This document shows, piece by piece, positions 25,662 through 36,032 of a DNA stretch of 64,000 nucleotides (its first letter is position 1; every line of letters begins with the position of its first letter). Below the pieces are notes generated by a model that did not search any database, was not told the origin of the DNA, and saw only the letters and a program-made list of their open reading frames with translations. The stretch is from the NCBI RefSeq assembly GCF_945605565.1, contig NZ_OX216966.1, forward strand, positions 1,477,001 to 1,541,000, read 5' to 3'. The position numbers and the translations under genes were made by a program. This DNA is from Paenibacillus dendritiformis. GTDB taxonomy: Bacteria > Bacillota > Bacilli > Paenibacillales > Paenibacillaceae.

Positions 25662-25934
25662 TTGCCTGCTGCGCGAAATAGATATGTCATTGTCAAATAT
25701 CTGATTATTGTCGGGGTTATTCTCTTAGGAGGGGCAGCGATTGTTAGTAAAGAGAACAAATCGATGTATATGGGCATGATGCTGCTCTGCATCTCTTTCG
25801 GCGTTATCAATGAGGGAATGATTCTGCGGCTCAAGAAAGAAAACAAAGCAAGGGAAATCTCATGTTACATTGCTGGCACATTTGCATTTGTTGTTGCATG
25901 GCTTATTTTGCTCGACCTCTTACAAGGGCTTTGA
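25662..25934 (+). CDS. Small integral membrane protein of unknown function
   Basis: 90 aa with three predicted transmembrane helices (about residues 9-28, 34-54 and 68-88) joined by short charged loops. TTG 25662 is the favoured start because GGGAGGAGG lies 7 nt before it; an in-frame ATG at 25578 would add a hydrophilic leader without a proper site. No family recognised. A hairpin terminator follows at 25943. Confidence 0.6.
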   Translation: MPAARNRYVIVKYLIIVGVILLGGAAIVSKENKSMYMGMMLLCISFGVINEGMILRLKKENKAREISCYIAGTFAFVVAWLILLDLLQGL

Positions 25935-25942
25935 TTATGCCC

Positions 25943-25985
25943 CAGCGGCAGGTTGCGATTCGTTCGCGGCCTGCTTTTTTCTTTT
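25943..25985 (+). terminator. Intrinsic terminator
   Basis: GCAGG-TTGCG and CGCGG-CCTGC arms around ATTCGTT, followed by TTTTTTC. It follows the small membrane protein gene by a few bases. Confidence 0.7.
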
Positions 25986-26127
25986 CCCCACCCCAGATCC
26001 GAAAAACCAGCCCCCCAATACGAAATATGAGCCCTTATGGACGAAAGTGATCCGATTTACAATAGCAAGAGAGTGATGAAAGTGCTTACAAAAATGGGCT
26101 GGAGGCCAAAGAGAGGAGGTTGACAAC

Positions 26128-27114
26128 ATGGAGACGCGCGCTTCCATTGAACCCGCCCCTTCGCGGACGGAACGGCATCTCGTGCCCGAAGTTCCTCCTT
26201 CCCGTTGGCGCCAATGGCTGAAGAAGATCGGGGCCCAGAAGACGCTGCAGCTGATGGCGCTCCTGGGCGTGGCCTGGATGATTGTGTTCAACTATATTCC
26301 GATGTACGGCATTATCATTGCCTTCCAAAATTTCAACATCGTCCGCCCGATTGCCGAAGCGCCTTGGGTCGGACTGGATCATTTCCGGGAGTTCCTGGAG
26401 AACGACGATCTGTGGAACGTCCTGACCAACACGCTGGGCATCAGCTTGTTGAAGCTGCTGATCGGTTTTCCGGTGCCGATTCTATTCGCCTTGTTCCTGA
26501 ACGAGCTTCGTTCGTTCCGCTTCAAGCGGGCCGTGCAGACGATCTCTTATTTGCCCCATTTCCTGTCGTGGGTCATTCTGGGGGGCATCCTGGCGACCTG
26601 GCTGTCCGATGTCGGGGTTATCAACAATATCCTGCTCGGGTTGAAGTTGATCCGGGAGCCGACGAACTTCCTGGCGGAGCCAGATTATTTCTGGTCGATT
26701 ATTATCGCGTCCGACATCTGGAAGGAGCTCGGCTGGTCCGCGATTATTTACTTGGCGGCCATCTCCGGCGTCTCGCCGGAATTGTATGAAGCCGCGACCA
26801 TCGACGGCGCGGGACGCTTCCAGAAGATGTGGTACGTCACTCTGCCGAGCATCAAAGCCACGATTGCGATCCTGCTCATTCTCGCCGTCAGCGGCGTGCT
26901 CAATTCCAACTTCGAGCAGATCCTGGTGCTGCGCAACTCGCTGAACGAGAGCGCCAGCAATGTCATCGACATTTTCGTCTACCAGACCGGCATCGTGTCC
27001 GGCAGGTATTCCTATGCGACGGCAGTCAATCTGATGAAGTCGGTCATTGCCTTCTTCCTGCTGCTGCTGGCGAACTATGCTTCGCGCAAGATCAATGACA
27101 CTTCCTTATTCTAG
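26128..27114 (+). CDS. Carbohydrate ABC transporter permease, LplB type (third importer)
   Basis: 328 aa with six predicted helices, a basic N-terminal tail and the EAA loop EAATIDGAGRFQKMWYVTLPSI near residues 216-237. The start ATG follows AGAGGAGGTTGAC at good spacing. It leads an operon of two permeases, a binding lipoprotein and a YesM/YesN-type two-component system, so its expression is likely induced by its own substrate. The substrate is unknown; such sets in Paenibacillus handle plant or host polysaccharide fragments. No ATPase gene is present. Confidence 0.85.
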   Translation: METRASIEPAPSRTERHLVPEVPPSRWRQWLKKIGAQKTLQLMALLGVAWMIVFNYIPMYGIIIAFQNFNIVRPIAEAPWVGLDHFREFLENDDLWNVLTNTLGISLLKLLIGFPVPILFALFLNELRSFRFKRAVQTISYLPHFLSWVILGGILATWLSDVGVINNILLGLKLIREPTNFLAEPDYFWSIIIASDIWKELGWSAIIYLAAISGVSPELYEAATIDGAGRFQKMWYVTLPSIKATIAILLILAVSGVLNSNFEQILVLRNSLNESASNVIDIFVYQTGIVSGRYSYATAVNLMKSVIAFFLLLLANYASRKINDTSLF

Positions 27115-27149
27115 CGACACATTCCAATGACAGAAGGCGGTGGAAATCC

Positions 27150-28040
27150 ATGTCATCCTCACGCGCGCCGCGGCTGGCCGGCGAGAAGGCGTTCGACGCG
27201 GTCAATACCGTCATGATGCTGTTCATCTGCTTCCTGACGCTGTACCCGATATGGTATGTGCTCGTCAATTCGTTCAATGACGGCACCGATGCGATGCGGG
27301 GCGGCATCTATTGGTGGCCGCGCCAATTCAGCATCTCGAACTATGCCGCCGTCTTCTCGAATCCCGGCATTATGCAGGCGATGCTCATTACGGTAGCCAA
27401 GACCGTCATCGGCACGGCCACGCATGTGTTTTTCACGGCGATGGTGGCTTATGCGTTTTCCCGTAAAGATCTGATCGGCGGCAAGCTCTATATTTTGATC
27501 GGCACGTTCACCATGTTTTTCAGCAGCGGGCTGATTCCTTACTACTTATGGATTCGCGACATCGGGCTGCTGGATAACTTCCTGGTCTATATCATTCCGG
27601 CGATGTTCAATTTTTTTCATCTGATTATCTTCATGACGTTCTTCCGGGAGATTCCCGCCGGGCTACAGGAGGCGGCCAAGATTGACGGCGCCGGCGATTT
27701 CTCGATCTTCGTTCGCGTCGTCATCCCGGTATCGATGCCGGTCATCGCGACGATCGCGCTCTTCCAGGGCGTCTATCAATGGAATGATTACTTCACCGGC
27801 ATGATCTACATGAACAATACCGACCTGCAGCCGATTCAGACCTTCCTGTACCGCGTCGTCGCCCAAGCCTCCTCGAACCAGATGCTGGCGGCGGCCCCGA
27901 GCGGCATTACGAAGACGGTCACCTCGCAATCGCTGAAGCTGGCGACGATGGTCGTGACGACGCTGCCGATTGTCATCGTGTATCCGTTCCTGCAGAAGTA
28001 TTTCGTCAAGGGCTTCATGATCGGCTCGATCAAGGGCTGA
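27150..28040 (+). CDS. Carbohydrate ABC transporter permease, LplC type (third importer)
   Basis: 296 aa, six predicted helices, EAA loop EAAKIDGAGDFSIFVRVVIPVS near residue 172, and C-terminus YFVKGFMIGSIKG. It is 35 bp after the first permease, with a GAAGGCGGTGG ribosome site. Partner of the preceding permease. Confidence 0.86.
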   Translation: MSSSRAPRLAGEKAFDAVNTVMMLFICFLTLYPIWYVLVNSFNDGTDAMRGGIYWWPRQFSISNYAAVFSNPGIMQAMLITVAKTVIGTATHVFFTAMVAYAFSRKDLIGGKLYILIGTFTMFFSSGLIPYYLWIRDIGLLDNFLVYIIPAMFNFFHLIIFMTFFREIPAGLQEAAKIDGAGDFSIFVRVVIPVSMPVIATIALFQGVYQWNDYFTGMIYMNNTDLQPIQTFLYRVVAQASSNQMLAAAPSGITKTVTSQSLKLATMVVTTLPIVIVYPFLQKYFVKGFMIGSIKG

Positions 28041-28116
28041 ACCAACCAATAGATAGAGATCGTGCAGCACCAGACTTTGAACATGTACGATATTTTGAAA
28101 AAAAGGGGTAGATACA

Positions 28117-29790
28117 ATGCGCAAGCGCGGCAGTCGACTTCTGTTATGGGTGAGCATCCTGGCGATGGCGCTGACGGTTCTGGGCGGTTGCGCCTCCAAG
28201 GGGGCGGACACGGTCAATCCGGGCAGTGACGCGCCGAAGGACGGGGAGGCAGCTCAGCAGAAGCTGTCTCCGGATGAACCGGGCTGGAAGGCGGACACTT
28301 CGCCGATTACGTTCGATTGGTATTTGAACTTCTCCTGGTTCCCGAACAAATGGGGAGTTGATCCGACATCCCAATATATTACGACAAAAACCGGGGTCGA
28401 TATCAACTTCATCGTGCCGGCGGGCAATGAGAACGAGAAGCTGAACACGATGATCGCCTCCGGCAAGCTTCCCGACTTCATCACGCTCGGCTGGTGGGAG
28501 GATGCCGTCAAGCTGATGGTGGATGGCGGCCTCGTCCTGCCGCTGGACGAATTGGCGGAGCAGTATGATCCGTACTTCGTGAAGGCGGCCGACCCGGCGA
28601 AGCTGTCCTGGTACCGCCAGCCGGACGGCAAGACGTACGTCTACCCGAACGCGTCCTCCTCGCCGAAGGACTTCCAGAAGTTCGGGGATCAATATGTATC
28701 GAACCAGACCTTCGTCGTACGCAAAGATATGTATGAAGCGCTCGGCAAGCCGGACATGCGGACGCCGGAGGGCTTCCTGAACGCCCTGAAGGCGGCGAAG
28801 GAGAAGTTCCCGGAAGTGAACGGACAGCAGCTGATTCCGATCGGGGTTCATGAGTTTACGGAATTCGGCAATTACACGTTCGAAGGGTATCTGCAGAACT
28901 TCCTGGCCATTCCGATGGAGAAGGACGGCAAGCTGTACGACCGCACCTCCGATCCGGAATATACGGCCTGGCTGAAGACGTTCCGCCAGGCGAACGAGAT
29001 GGGACTGCTCGCGAAGGATATCTTCATCGACAAGCGGCCGCAGATGGAAGAGAAGATCGCGCAGGGCCGGTACTTCGCGATGATGTATCAGCGTTCCGAC
29101 TTCGCGGCCCAGGAAGCCGCCTTGTACGAGAAGGATCCGGACTCGGTCTATATCGCGATCGACGGCCCGGCCAATTCCAAGCTGGATCCGCCGACATTGT
29201 CCGGCCCGGCCATCTCCGGCTGGACGGTGACGCTCATCTCGAAGGATGTGAAGGATAAGGCTCGCGCCATCCGCTTCCTCAGTTATCTCATCAGCGAGGA
29301 AGGGCAGAAGGATATGTTCCTGGGCGAGAAGGGCGTCACTTACGATACGATCGACGGCAAGGATCAGTTCAAGCCGGAGGTGCTGGAGCTGCTGAACAAG
29401 GACCGCACGGCCTTCGACAAGCAGTACGGCGCGTCGCATACGTTCTGGATGCTGATGGATACAAATATGCAGATACAGTGGAATCCGCCAGCCGTCGAGC
29501 CTTTCAAGCAGATGGAGGATTGGACCCGAGGCAAGACGGTCGGATTCTCGCAATACGATCTGCTCGACCCGACGGGCAATTCGGAGGAAGGCATCGCGAA
29601 CAACAAGCTGAAGCTGCTGTGGGGCAAGGCTCTCCCGAAAATGCTGCTGGCCCAGTCCGATGAGGAATTCGATCAAATCTTTCAGGAATATATCGAAAAG
29701 CGGGCTGCCAGCGGTTATGATAAGGTAGAAGCTTACAGGCAGGCCCGTTTTGAAGAAAATGTGAAGCGGCTGGAAGAGTTCTTGAAATAA
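28117..29790 (+). CDS. Extracellular sugar-binding lipoprotein (third importer)
   Basis: 557 aa. The signal peptide ends in lipobox VLGGCAS (lipid Cys25), followed by a Ser/Asp/Lys-rich linker and a family 1 solute-binding fold (mature part starts FDWYLNFSWFPNKWG). ATG 28117 follows AAAAAAGGGG. It captures the substrate for the two upstream permeases. Its ligand may also be presented to the sensor kinase encoded next. A short GC-rich hairpin region lies between this gene and the kinase. Confidence 0.87.
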   Translation: MRKRGSRLLLWVSILAMALTVLGGCASKGADTVNPGSDAPKDGEAAQQKLSPDEPGWKADTSPITFDWYLNFSWFPNKWGVDPTSQYITTKTGVDINFIVPAGNENEKLNTMIASGKLPDFITLGWWEDAVKLMVDGGLVLPLDELAEQYDPYFVKAADPAKLSWYRQPDGKTYVYPNASSSPKDFQKFGDQYVSNQTFVVRKDMYEALGKPDMRTPEGFLNALKAAKEKFPEVNGQQLIPIGVHEFTEFGNYTFEGYLQNFLAIPMEKDGKLYDRTSDPEYTAWLKTFRQANEMGLLAKDIFIDKRPQMEEKIAQGRYFAMMYQRSDFAAQEAALYEKDPDSVYIAIDGPANSKLDPPTLSGPAISGWTVTLISKDVKDKARAIRFLSYLISEEGQKDMFLGEKGVTYDTIDGKDQFKPEVLELLNKDRTAFDKQYGASHTFWMLMDTNMQIQWNPPAVEPFKQMEDWTRGKTVGFSQYDLLDPTGNSEEGIANNKLKLLWGKALPKMLLAQSDEEFDQIFQEYIEKRAASGYDKVEAYRQARFEENVKRLEEFLK

Positions 29791-29858
29791 CAGCAAACAT
29801 TCCCCCAATGCTCGCCTGGCGGGCGGAGGGGGAATTTTGTCATGGCGGGAGTGAGGTT

Positions 29859-31739
29859 ATGTTCCGGCGCATCCGGGCCAGGCTTCCCTGGCTTATCGTC
29901 TGGCTGGAGCGGCGGACGCTACAGCAGCGTCTGGTGGCCGCCTATGTCGTCATTATATTGATACCGAGCATATTCGTATCGACCTTTATTTTGAACGGCT
30001 GGTATGACCGTTACCTGGAGGAAGCGCTCCGTAATGCGGAATTCCTGCTTGAGATGGAGCATGTCCATATCGAGAACCAGATCGAGACGATGGGGCGCGC
30101 CGCGCAGCTGTCGATTTCGGACAAAGAAGTGATCTACTATCTGCAGGAGACGGACGAGCCGCCTACGGAGGAATTGATTGAATTCAACACGAACGCGTTT
30201 GCCAATCTGATGCGCATCCAGTTCAACAATCCGAACATTGAGCATCTGCGGCTGTTCGCCACCAACCCGAAGACTCATGAAATCTGGCCGATTATCCTGC
30301 ATGAGCGCCGGATCCAGGCCCAGCCCTGGTATCCGACGGTGATGGCCAGGCAAGGGATGGAATGGTGGAACTTCGAGCGGACCGATCCCGACGTCATCCA
30401 GCGCTACAAGGAGGAGCCGGATTCAAGGCAGCCGAAGGTATCGCTGCTGCGCGAGATCGAGATTCCGAAGGGCCATCATGTCGGCATCGTGCAGGTAGAT
30501 ATGCTGTTGAGCAAGTTCCTGCCGAAGATGTACGGCTCGTTCCAGGACGAGCATTCCCAGTTGTTCCTGTTCGATCGGACGGCGGAGCTGTACACGAAGC
30601 AGGGACATCCGTTCCTGCTGCATTACGGCATGCAGGAAGACGTCATCGCCGCGCAGTACAAGCGGCTGGCTGCGGCGGGCCAGGAGCAGCACCTGCAGTT
30701 CACGTATAAGGATACCCCGTTCCTGATGGTGTATAAGGACATCCCGCGGCTGGATGCCAGACTGGTGAACGTCATCTCGTTGGAGAAGGTATTCTCGGAC
30801 ATTCGCGGAATGCGCAATATGATGATTATCGTCAATGTCGTCACGCTGCTGGCCTTGTCCGTCACGACGGCCTTCATCCATTCTTTTATTTTGAAGAAGC
30901 TGCATCAATTGACCGATTCGTTGAAAAAGATGCGCCAAGGCCGCTTCGACGTCAATCTCGATATTCGCGGCGGCGGAGAGGTCGGGGAGCTGGCCCATCA
31001 TGTCCGCAAAATGGCGCAGAAGATTAATGAGCTCGTCGCTGACGCGGTGAACAAGCAGGCAATGACGAAGGAGGCGGAGCTGAAGTCGCTGCGCAACCAG
31101 ATCGACTCCCATTTCCTGTACAACACGCTCGAAAATATCAAAATGCTGGCCGAGATCGAGAACCAGCTCGCCATCTCCGATTCGCTCACCTCGCTGGGCG
31201 CCCTTATCCGCTATAATCTGCGCTGGCCGAGCGAATATGTGACGCTCGGCGAAGAGATCGAACATGTCCGCAACTATGTCGCTTTGATGAATCTCCGCTT
31301 CGATGAGCCGGTGCATCTGCATGTCGATGTGCCTCCCGGGCTGGAAGGGCGGGAGGTGCTGAAAATGATGCTGCAGCCCATCGTGGAGAATTCGCTCAAA
31401 TATGCCTGGCTGAGCCTGGATGACGAGCGGGAGAAGCGGATCCGCCTGGCGGCGTGGAGCGAGCTGGACATTCTGCATCTGGAAGTGACGGACAACGGAT
31501 GCGGCCTGACGGAGGCGGAGGCGGACGATCTGAACCGGATGATCCGCCGCGAAGTGCCGGAGGAGGCGCACGCGGAGCCGGCGGCCGGCAATCAGGGAGG
31601 AATCGGCCTCCGCAATGTCCATCAGCGGCTGGAGCTGTATTATGGCAAGGAGTATGGAATCCATATCTCGGGCATGCCCGGCAGGGGGACGAGCGTCAGC
31701 CTCGCCTTGCCGTCTTGCGGGAGGAGAAAGGAATCGTGA
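29859..31739 (+). CDS. Sensor histidine kinase, YesM type
   Basis: 626-aa membrane sensor. A first transmembrane segment (about 27-48) is followed by a large extracellular Cache-like region (about 50-300), a second segment (about 305-328), a HAMP domain (330-382), the His_kinase dimerisation motif with phospho-acceptor His418 in QIDSHFLYNTLENIKMLAEI, and an HATPase_c domain (ENSLKYAW, GGIGLRNVHQRLELYYG). ATG 29859 is taken with GGGAGTGAGG upstream; an in-frame ATG at 29808 has none. It is three bases before the response regulator gene. It is likely to sense the sugar brought by the neighbouring importer and to phosphorylate that regulator. Confidence 0.9.
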   Translation: MFRRIRARLPWLIVWLERRTLQQRLVAAYVVIILIPSIFVSTFILNGWYDRYLEEALRNAEFLLEMEHVHIENQIETMGRAAQLSISDKEVIYYLQETDEPPTEELIEFNTNAFANLMRIQFNNPNIEHLRLFATNPKTHEIWPIILHERRIQAQPWYPTVMARQGMEWWNFERTDPDVIQRYKEEPDSRQPKVSLLREIEIPKGHHVGIVQVDMLLSKFLPKMYGSFQDEHSQLFLFDRTAELYTKQGHPFLLHYGMQEDVIAAQYKRLAAAGQEQHLQFTYKDTPFLMVYKDIPRLDARLVNVISLEKVFSDIRGMRNMMIIVNVVTLLALSVTTAFIHSFILKKLHQLTDSLKKMRQGRFDVNLDIRGGGEVGELAHHVRKMAQKINELVADAVNKQAMTKEAELKSLRNQIDSHFLYNTLENIKMLAEIENQLAISDSLTSLGALIRYNLRWPSEYVTLGEEIEHVRNYVALMNLRFDEPVHLHVDVPPGLEGREVLKMMLQPIVENSLKYAWLSLDDEREKRIRLAAWSELDILHLEVTDNGCGLTEAEADDLNRMIRREVPEEAHAEPAAGNQGGIGLRNVHQRLELYYGKEYGIHISGMPGRGTSVSLALPSCGRRKES

Positions 31740-31742
31740 GCG

Positions 31743-33323
31743 ATGCGCAGACTGCTGATCGTCGATGACGAGAAAAATATCCGCATCGGGCTGAAGGCGA
31801 TGATTGAACGCCAATATCCCGATGCGTATCGTATCGGGCTGGCCCGGCATGGCCGCGAGGCGCTCCAGGAGCTGGAACGCTTCCCGTACGATCTGATCAT
31901 TACCGATATCCGGATGCCGATGATGGACGGCCTCCAGCTGTTGGAGCATCTGTCCCGGGAGCCGAATCCGCCGCAGGTCATCATGCTGAGCGGGCATGAC
32001 GATTTCCATTACTGCAAGGAGGCGCTGCGGAACGGGGCGGCCGACTACCTGCTGAAGCCGATTCAGCGGGAGGAGCTGTTCCGTGCCTTGGACAAGGCCG
32101 GAGAGGCGCTCGAGCGGCAGGCCGAGAACCGCTCGATGCTCGACTCGGCGGAGCGGCTGTTCGCCGAGTATCGCGTCAGTCAGCTGCACTATGTGCTGCT
32201 GCATCCCGATATGCCGCTCCCGGAGCTGAAGCGGGTGGAGGCGGCGATCCGCTTCGCCGACGTCGGCTCTCCCTACCGGGTGCTCGTCTTCAAGCCGGCA
32301 GGGTCCGCCGGCCGGAGCTGGAGCGGCGAAGAGCTGGCTTCCGCGGTGAAGCATCTGTGGAGCGGCGGGACGCCGGCCGGAGATGAGGTCGGCTTCATCG
32401 GCAAGGAAGGGCACTATGTGTTGATTACCGCGCACGAGGAGCGGGTGCAGGCGATCGCGGAGGCGCTGCGGCGCGAGCGGAGGATGCCGCTGGCGGCAGG
32501 GATCAGCCGTCCGGCAGTGGGGCTGGAGAGCCTGCGGCTGGCGCATGCCCAAGCGGTAGAGGCATGGACAGGAATCTTCATTGAGCCGAAGCATGCGGTA
32601 ATGTTTCACGAGGAACCTGCCGGCCTGCACCGGGAGTACACGCCCCCGCTGGAAGAAGTGCATAAGCTGGCGAACATGCTGGGCACCGATCGCGATAAGG
32701 AATTGCGCGCTTTGCTATATGATTTGTTCGATCAGGATAAGCTGATCGGGTACGGCATCGCCTATCTGGAGGAGCTGCGAAGCCTGATTAACGAGCGGGT
32801 CGTCGACGGCGTGTTCCGCGTGCACGGGGCTGCCCCGGCGGAATTGCTGGCCAGCTCGCGCGATGTATGCGACATGTTCCGGTTCAGCGACGCGCAGACT
32901 TACGTGAAGGCGCTGGAGCAGTTCCTGCTCAATCTGAGCCGCTATGTGTCCGAAGTGCGCCAGGCCCATTCGGAGCGGGAAGAGATGAAGGAAGCGATTC
33001 GCTATATTCGGGAACACTACGGCAAGCCGCTGACGATGGCGATGGTGTCGAATCATGTCTCGCTCAGCTACACGTATTTCAGCGAGGCGTTCAAGCAGTA
33101 CACCGGAGACAGCTTCGTGAACTATGTCAAAAAGGTGCGGCTGGAGGAAGCGAAGCGGATGCTGGCGGAGACGAATGACAAAATTGCGGACATCAGCCGC
33201 ACGGTAGGATACGAGCATGTCAAGCAATTTAACCGTGTTTTTAAGGAGTTGGAAGGAATTACTCCGCACGAATATCGCAGGAAACAAAAAAGTGAGCGCT
33301 TTCGCGGAAGCTTTGCGGATTGA
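31743..33323 (+). CDS. Response regulator with AraC-type DNA-binding domain, YesN type
   Basis: 526 aa. An N-terminal receiver domain (2-120) has phospho-acceptor Asp55 in [10 protein letters not shown], followed by an intermediate region and a C-terminal AraC double helix-turn-helix (about 415-520: ITPHEYR and [18 protein letters not shown]). It is activated by the kinase encoded three bases upstream and probably switches on the importer at 26128. Its stop codon overlaps the -35 box of the guaA promoter. Confidence 0.9.
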   Translation: MRRLLIVDDEKNIRIGLKAMIERQYPDAYRIGLARHGREALQELERFPYDLIITDIRMPMMDGLQLLEHLSREPNPPQVIMLSGHDDFHYCKEALRNGAADYLLKPIQREELFRALDKAGEALERQAENRSMLDSAERLFAEYRVSQLHYVLLHPDMPLPELKRVEAAIRFADVGSPYRVLVFKPAGSAGRSWSGEELASAVKHLWSGGTPAGDEVGFIGKEGHYVLITAHEERVQAIAEALRRERRMPLAAGISRPAVGLESLRLAHAQAVEAWTGIFIEPKHAVMFHEEPAGLHREYTPPLEEVHKLANMLGTDRDKELRALLYDLFDQDKLIGYGIAYLEELRSLINERVVDGVFRVHGAAPAELLASSRDVCDMFRFSDAQTYVKALEQFLLNLSRYVSEVRQAHSEREEMKEAIRYIREHYGKPLTMAMVSNHVSLSYTYFSEAFKQYTGDSFVNYVKKVRLEEAKRMLAETNDKIADISRTVGYEHVKQFNRVFKELEGITPHEYRRKQKSERFRGSFAD

Positions 33324-33349
33324 CTCGGCTTTTGTCGGTTCGTTATAAT
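33320..33349 (+). promoter_or_regulatory. SigA-type promoter of guaA
   Basis: TTGACT (33320-33325) and TATAAT (33344-33349), 18-bp spacer. The -35 overlaps the stop codon of the upstream regulator. The leader to the guaA ATG is only about 25 nt, so no riboswitch fits here. Confidence 0.75.
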
Positions 33350-33379
33350 TATGAGCAATATGGTTTGGGAGGCTCGGTA

Positions 33380-34918
33380 ATGACACAGCCACATGAAATG
33401 ATCGTCGTCCTTGATTTCGGAGGACAATACAACCAGCTAATCGCGCGCCGAATTCGGGACTTGGGGGTATATAGCGAGCTGATTCCGTATAACACCCCCG
33501 TGGACAAGATCAAGGAACTGAACCCGAAAGGGATCGTGTTCTCCGGCGGGCCTGCCAGCGTGTACGAGGAGAACTCGCCGCTGGTGGATGAGGGCATCTA
33601 TGAATTGGGCATTCCGATTCTCGGCATTTGCTACGGCATGCAGATGATGTCCCATCAATTGAAAGGCAAGGTAGAACGGGCAGGCAAGCGGGAATACGGC
33701 AAGGCCGAAGTCGTCTTCCAGCCGGAATGCGGTCTTGCGGCCAATCTGGAGCCGAACCAGACGGTATGGATGAGCCATACGGACCTGGTCGTCGAGCTGC
33801 CGGAAGGCTTCCGCATCGATGCCGGCACGGAGCATGCGCCGATTGCGGCCATGAGCCACCCGGAGAAGCGCTTCTATGCGGTGCAGTTCCATCCGGAAGT
33901 GCGCCATTCCGTACACGGCAACGAGATGATCAAAAACTTCCTGTATGAGGTATGCGGCTGTCACGGCGACTGGACGATGGAATCGTTCATCGAGGATAAG
34001 GTTCGCGAGATTCGCGAGACGGTCGGCGACAAGAAGGTGCTGTGCGCCTTGAGCGGCGGGGTCGATTCCTCTGTCGTCGCAGCTCTGATTCACCGCGCCA
34101 TCGGCGATCAGCTGACATGCATGTTCATCGATCACGGCCTGCTGCGCAAGGATGAAGCCGAAGGCGTCATGGAGACGTTCGTCGGCAAGTTCGACATGCA
34201 TGTGGTCAAGATCGACGCGCGCGAGCGCTTCTTGGGCAAGCTGGCCGGCGTGTCCGATCCGGAGCGGAAGCGGAAGATTATCGGCAATGAGTTCATCTAT
34301 TGCTTCGATGAAGAGTCGGCGAAGTTGGGCGAGTTCGATTTCCTGGCGCAAGGCACGCTGTATACGGATATTGTAGAGAGCGGAACGGCAACCGCGCAGA
34401 CGATCAAGTCTCACCACAATGTGGGAGGTTTGCCGGAAGATATGAAGTTCAAGCTGATCGAGCCGTTGAACGCGCTGTTCAAGGACGAAGTGCGGAAGGT
34501 CGGCGAAGAGCTGGGTCTGCCGCGCGCCATCGTATGGCGCCAGCCGTTCCCGGGACCGGGGCTCGCGATTCGCGTGCTTGGCGAAGTGACGGAGGATAAG
34601 CTGAAGATCGTTCGCGAATCGGATGCGATTCTGCGTGAGGAGATTGCCAAGGCAGGACTCGATAACGAGATTTGGCAATATTTCACCGCGCTGCCGGATA
34701 TGAAGAGCGTCGGCGTCATGGGTGATGCCCGCACGTATTCATACACGGTCGGCATCCGTGCGGTTACGTCCATTGACGGCATGACCGCCGATTGGGCGCG
34801 CATTCCGTGGGATATTCTCGAGAAGATCTCGGTCCGGATCGTGAACGAGGTCGACAACGTCAACCGGATCGTCTACGACATTACGTCGAAGCCGCCGGCG
34901 ACGATTGAGTGGGAGTGA
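33380..34918 (+). CDS. guaA: GMP synthase (glutamine-hydrolysing)
   Basis: 512 aa; converts XMP, glutamine and ATP to GMP. The N-terminal class I glutamine amidotransferase has nucleophile Cys84 (GICYGMQ) and His in AVQFHPEV. The ATP pyrophosphatase loop SGGVDSS starts at residue 225. The C-terminal dimerisation domain ends IEWE. ATG 33380 follows GGGAGG. The gene is intact, but its last 186 bp are repeated at 40625-40812, beyond which the probable native terminator lies. Thus the 3' end here was probably supplied by, or recombined with, an integrated element that starts right after the stop codon. Confidence 0.96.
   Translation: MTQPHEMIVVLDFGGQYNQLIARRIRDLGVYSELIPYNTPVDKIKELNPKGIVFSGGPASVYEENSPLVDEGIYELGIPILGICYGMQMMSHQLKGKVERAGKREYGKAEVVFQPECGLAANLEPNQTVWMSHTDLVVELPEGFRIDAGTEHAPIAAMSHPEKRFYAVQFHPEVRHSVHGNEMIKNFLYEVCGCHGDWTMESFIEDKVREIRETVGDKKVLCALSGGVDSSVVAALIHRAIGDQLTCMFIDHGLLRKDEAEGVMETFVGKFDMHVVKIDARERFLGKLAGVSDPERKRKIIGNEFIYCFDEESAKLGEFDFLAQGTLYTDIVESGTATAQTIKSHHNVGGLPEDMKFKLIEPLNALFKDEVRKVGEELGLPRAIVWRQPFPGPGLAIRVLGEVTEDKLKIVRESDAILREEIAKAGLDNEIWQYFTALPDMKSVGVMGDARTYSYTVGIRAVTSIDGMTADWARIPWDILEKISVRIVNEVDNVNRIVYDITSKPPATIEWE
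34731..34918 (+). repeat. Left copy of the guaA 3'-end direct repeat (island attachment region, left)
   Basis: Begins GCACGTATTCATACACGG and runs to the guaA stop. It matches 40625-40812 with only three differences seen by eye (one in GCGGTTACG, one in TCGAAGCC, and TGA versus TAA at the end). The 5' boundary of identity is abrupt. It marks the left end of the inserted island. Confidence 0.85.
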
Positions 34919-35078
34919 ATTTGACTCCATTCATGCTATTGATGCTCGGAATCCTTGCTACATAAGGGTTTCTAGCATCGCTGGTATGGGGATTTCCAAT
35001 TGACCCAACAACTATAGAGTGCAAAAAATTACTCTCTTTTATCTGCATTGTTTAGCAAATAGAAGGGAGTATTTTTTA

Positions 35079-36032
35079 TGACCAAAATCAAGGAACTGAT
35101 TCAGGACTTCAAGCTTAATCAGGAAATTTTGGGGGTGCGAGAAAAGGTACGTAGATTTATGCACGTTTTGCCTGTACAGATGGGAGAGCTTCACTGAGAA
35201 GGAATTAGGTATTAAAGAAATAGAGGAAGTAAATCAGCTTCACATTAAAAAATATATTCAGGAGCGACAACGCATAGTTCGTAGGTCAACAGGACACTGA
35301 ATAACAATATTGCCACCCTGAAAGTTTTCTTCCATTACCTTGTTGACGAAGAATTTATTGACGAGCAAAGAAACCCAATGCGGCGTATTAAAAATCTCAA
35401 GGAGGCGAAGACGATTATTGTCACATTCAATGACGAGGAAGTGTCGCGGATTATCAATGACATCAAAGATGAAACGTTCTCTAACGTCAGAGATAAGTTG
35501 ATACTCATTATGCTTTTCGACACAGGGGTACGGGTATCTGAGTTGTGCAATATCAAAAACGATGATGTGGCAAGAAGACATATCCTTATTCATTGTAAAG
35601 GCTCAAAGCAGAGGTTAGTTTACATTAGCAATATCATGCGAAAGTACATGAGAAAGTATGAAGCATTAAGGCAGGAGCGTTTGAGGAAAAGAGAGCAGGA
35701 CGAAATTGAGGACTATTACTTCCTAGATCAGTCGGCTGTCAGGCTTTCCCGCTCCCGCATAAACAAAATTTTGAAAGAGATTTGCAGAAATGCTGGGGTC
35801 AGGAAGGAGGTCAGATCCTCTCCCATGATTTCCACCACTACTTTGCTCAGAAGCAGTTTAGAAATGGCATAGATGTTTACAGCTTGAGCCGACTAATGGG
35901 GCATTTCGACACTCAGATCACTTCAAATATTTGAGAGGTCCGGAGCCGGATGACATCCTGCACATTGGTCGATTGCATAGTCCGTTGAATGGTTTGAAAA
36001 TCAATCAAGGTTCGAAGGAGGGGAGGAAATGA
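35079..36032 (+). pseudogene. Degenerate tyrosine-recombinase integrase
   Basis: Reading across several frames recovers one phage-type integrase: an N-terminal SAM-like core-binding domain (WESFTEKELGIKEIEE, then NNNIATLKVFFHYLVDEEFI), then the catalytic domain with DTGVRVSELCNI (first catalytic Arg), CKGSKQR, a box that reads HDFHHYFA where HDFRHYFA is expected, LSRLMGHFDTQITS, and YLRGPEPDDI. At least four frameshifts are needed, near 35165, 35300, 35815 and 35935, and the HxxR arginine is His. Its last codon TGA overlaps the ATG at 36029. It lies next to the guaA tail, as expected for the enzyme that integrated the island. Confidence 0.8.

Noticed and set aside
26035..26063. Promoter TTATGG-17-TACAAT before the third importer
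   Set aside because: The -35 is a poor match, so the promoter could not be placed with confidence.
30423..32663. Long minus-strand frame opposite the sensor kinase and regulator genes
   Set aside because: It spans two recognised plus-strand genes and shows no domain; it is an antisense shadow.
33350..33379. Riboswitch before guaA
   Set aside because: The leader is about 30 nt and has none of the conserved purine aptamer sequence, unlike the region at 41990.
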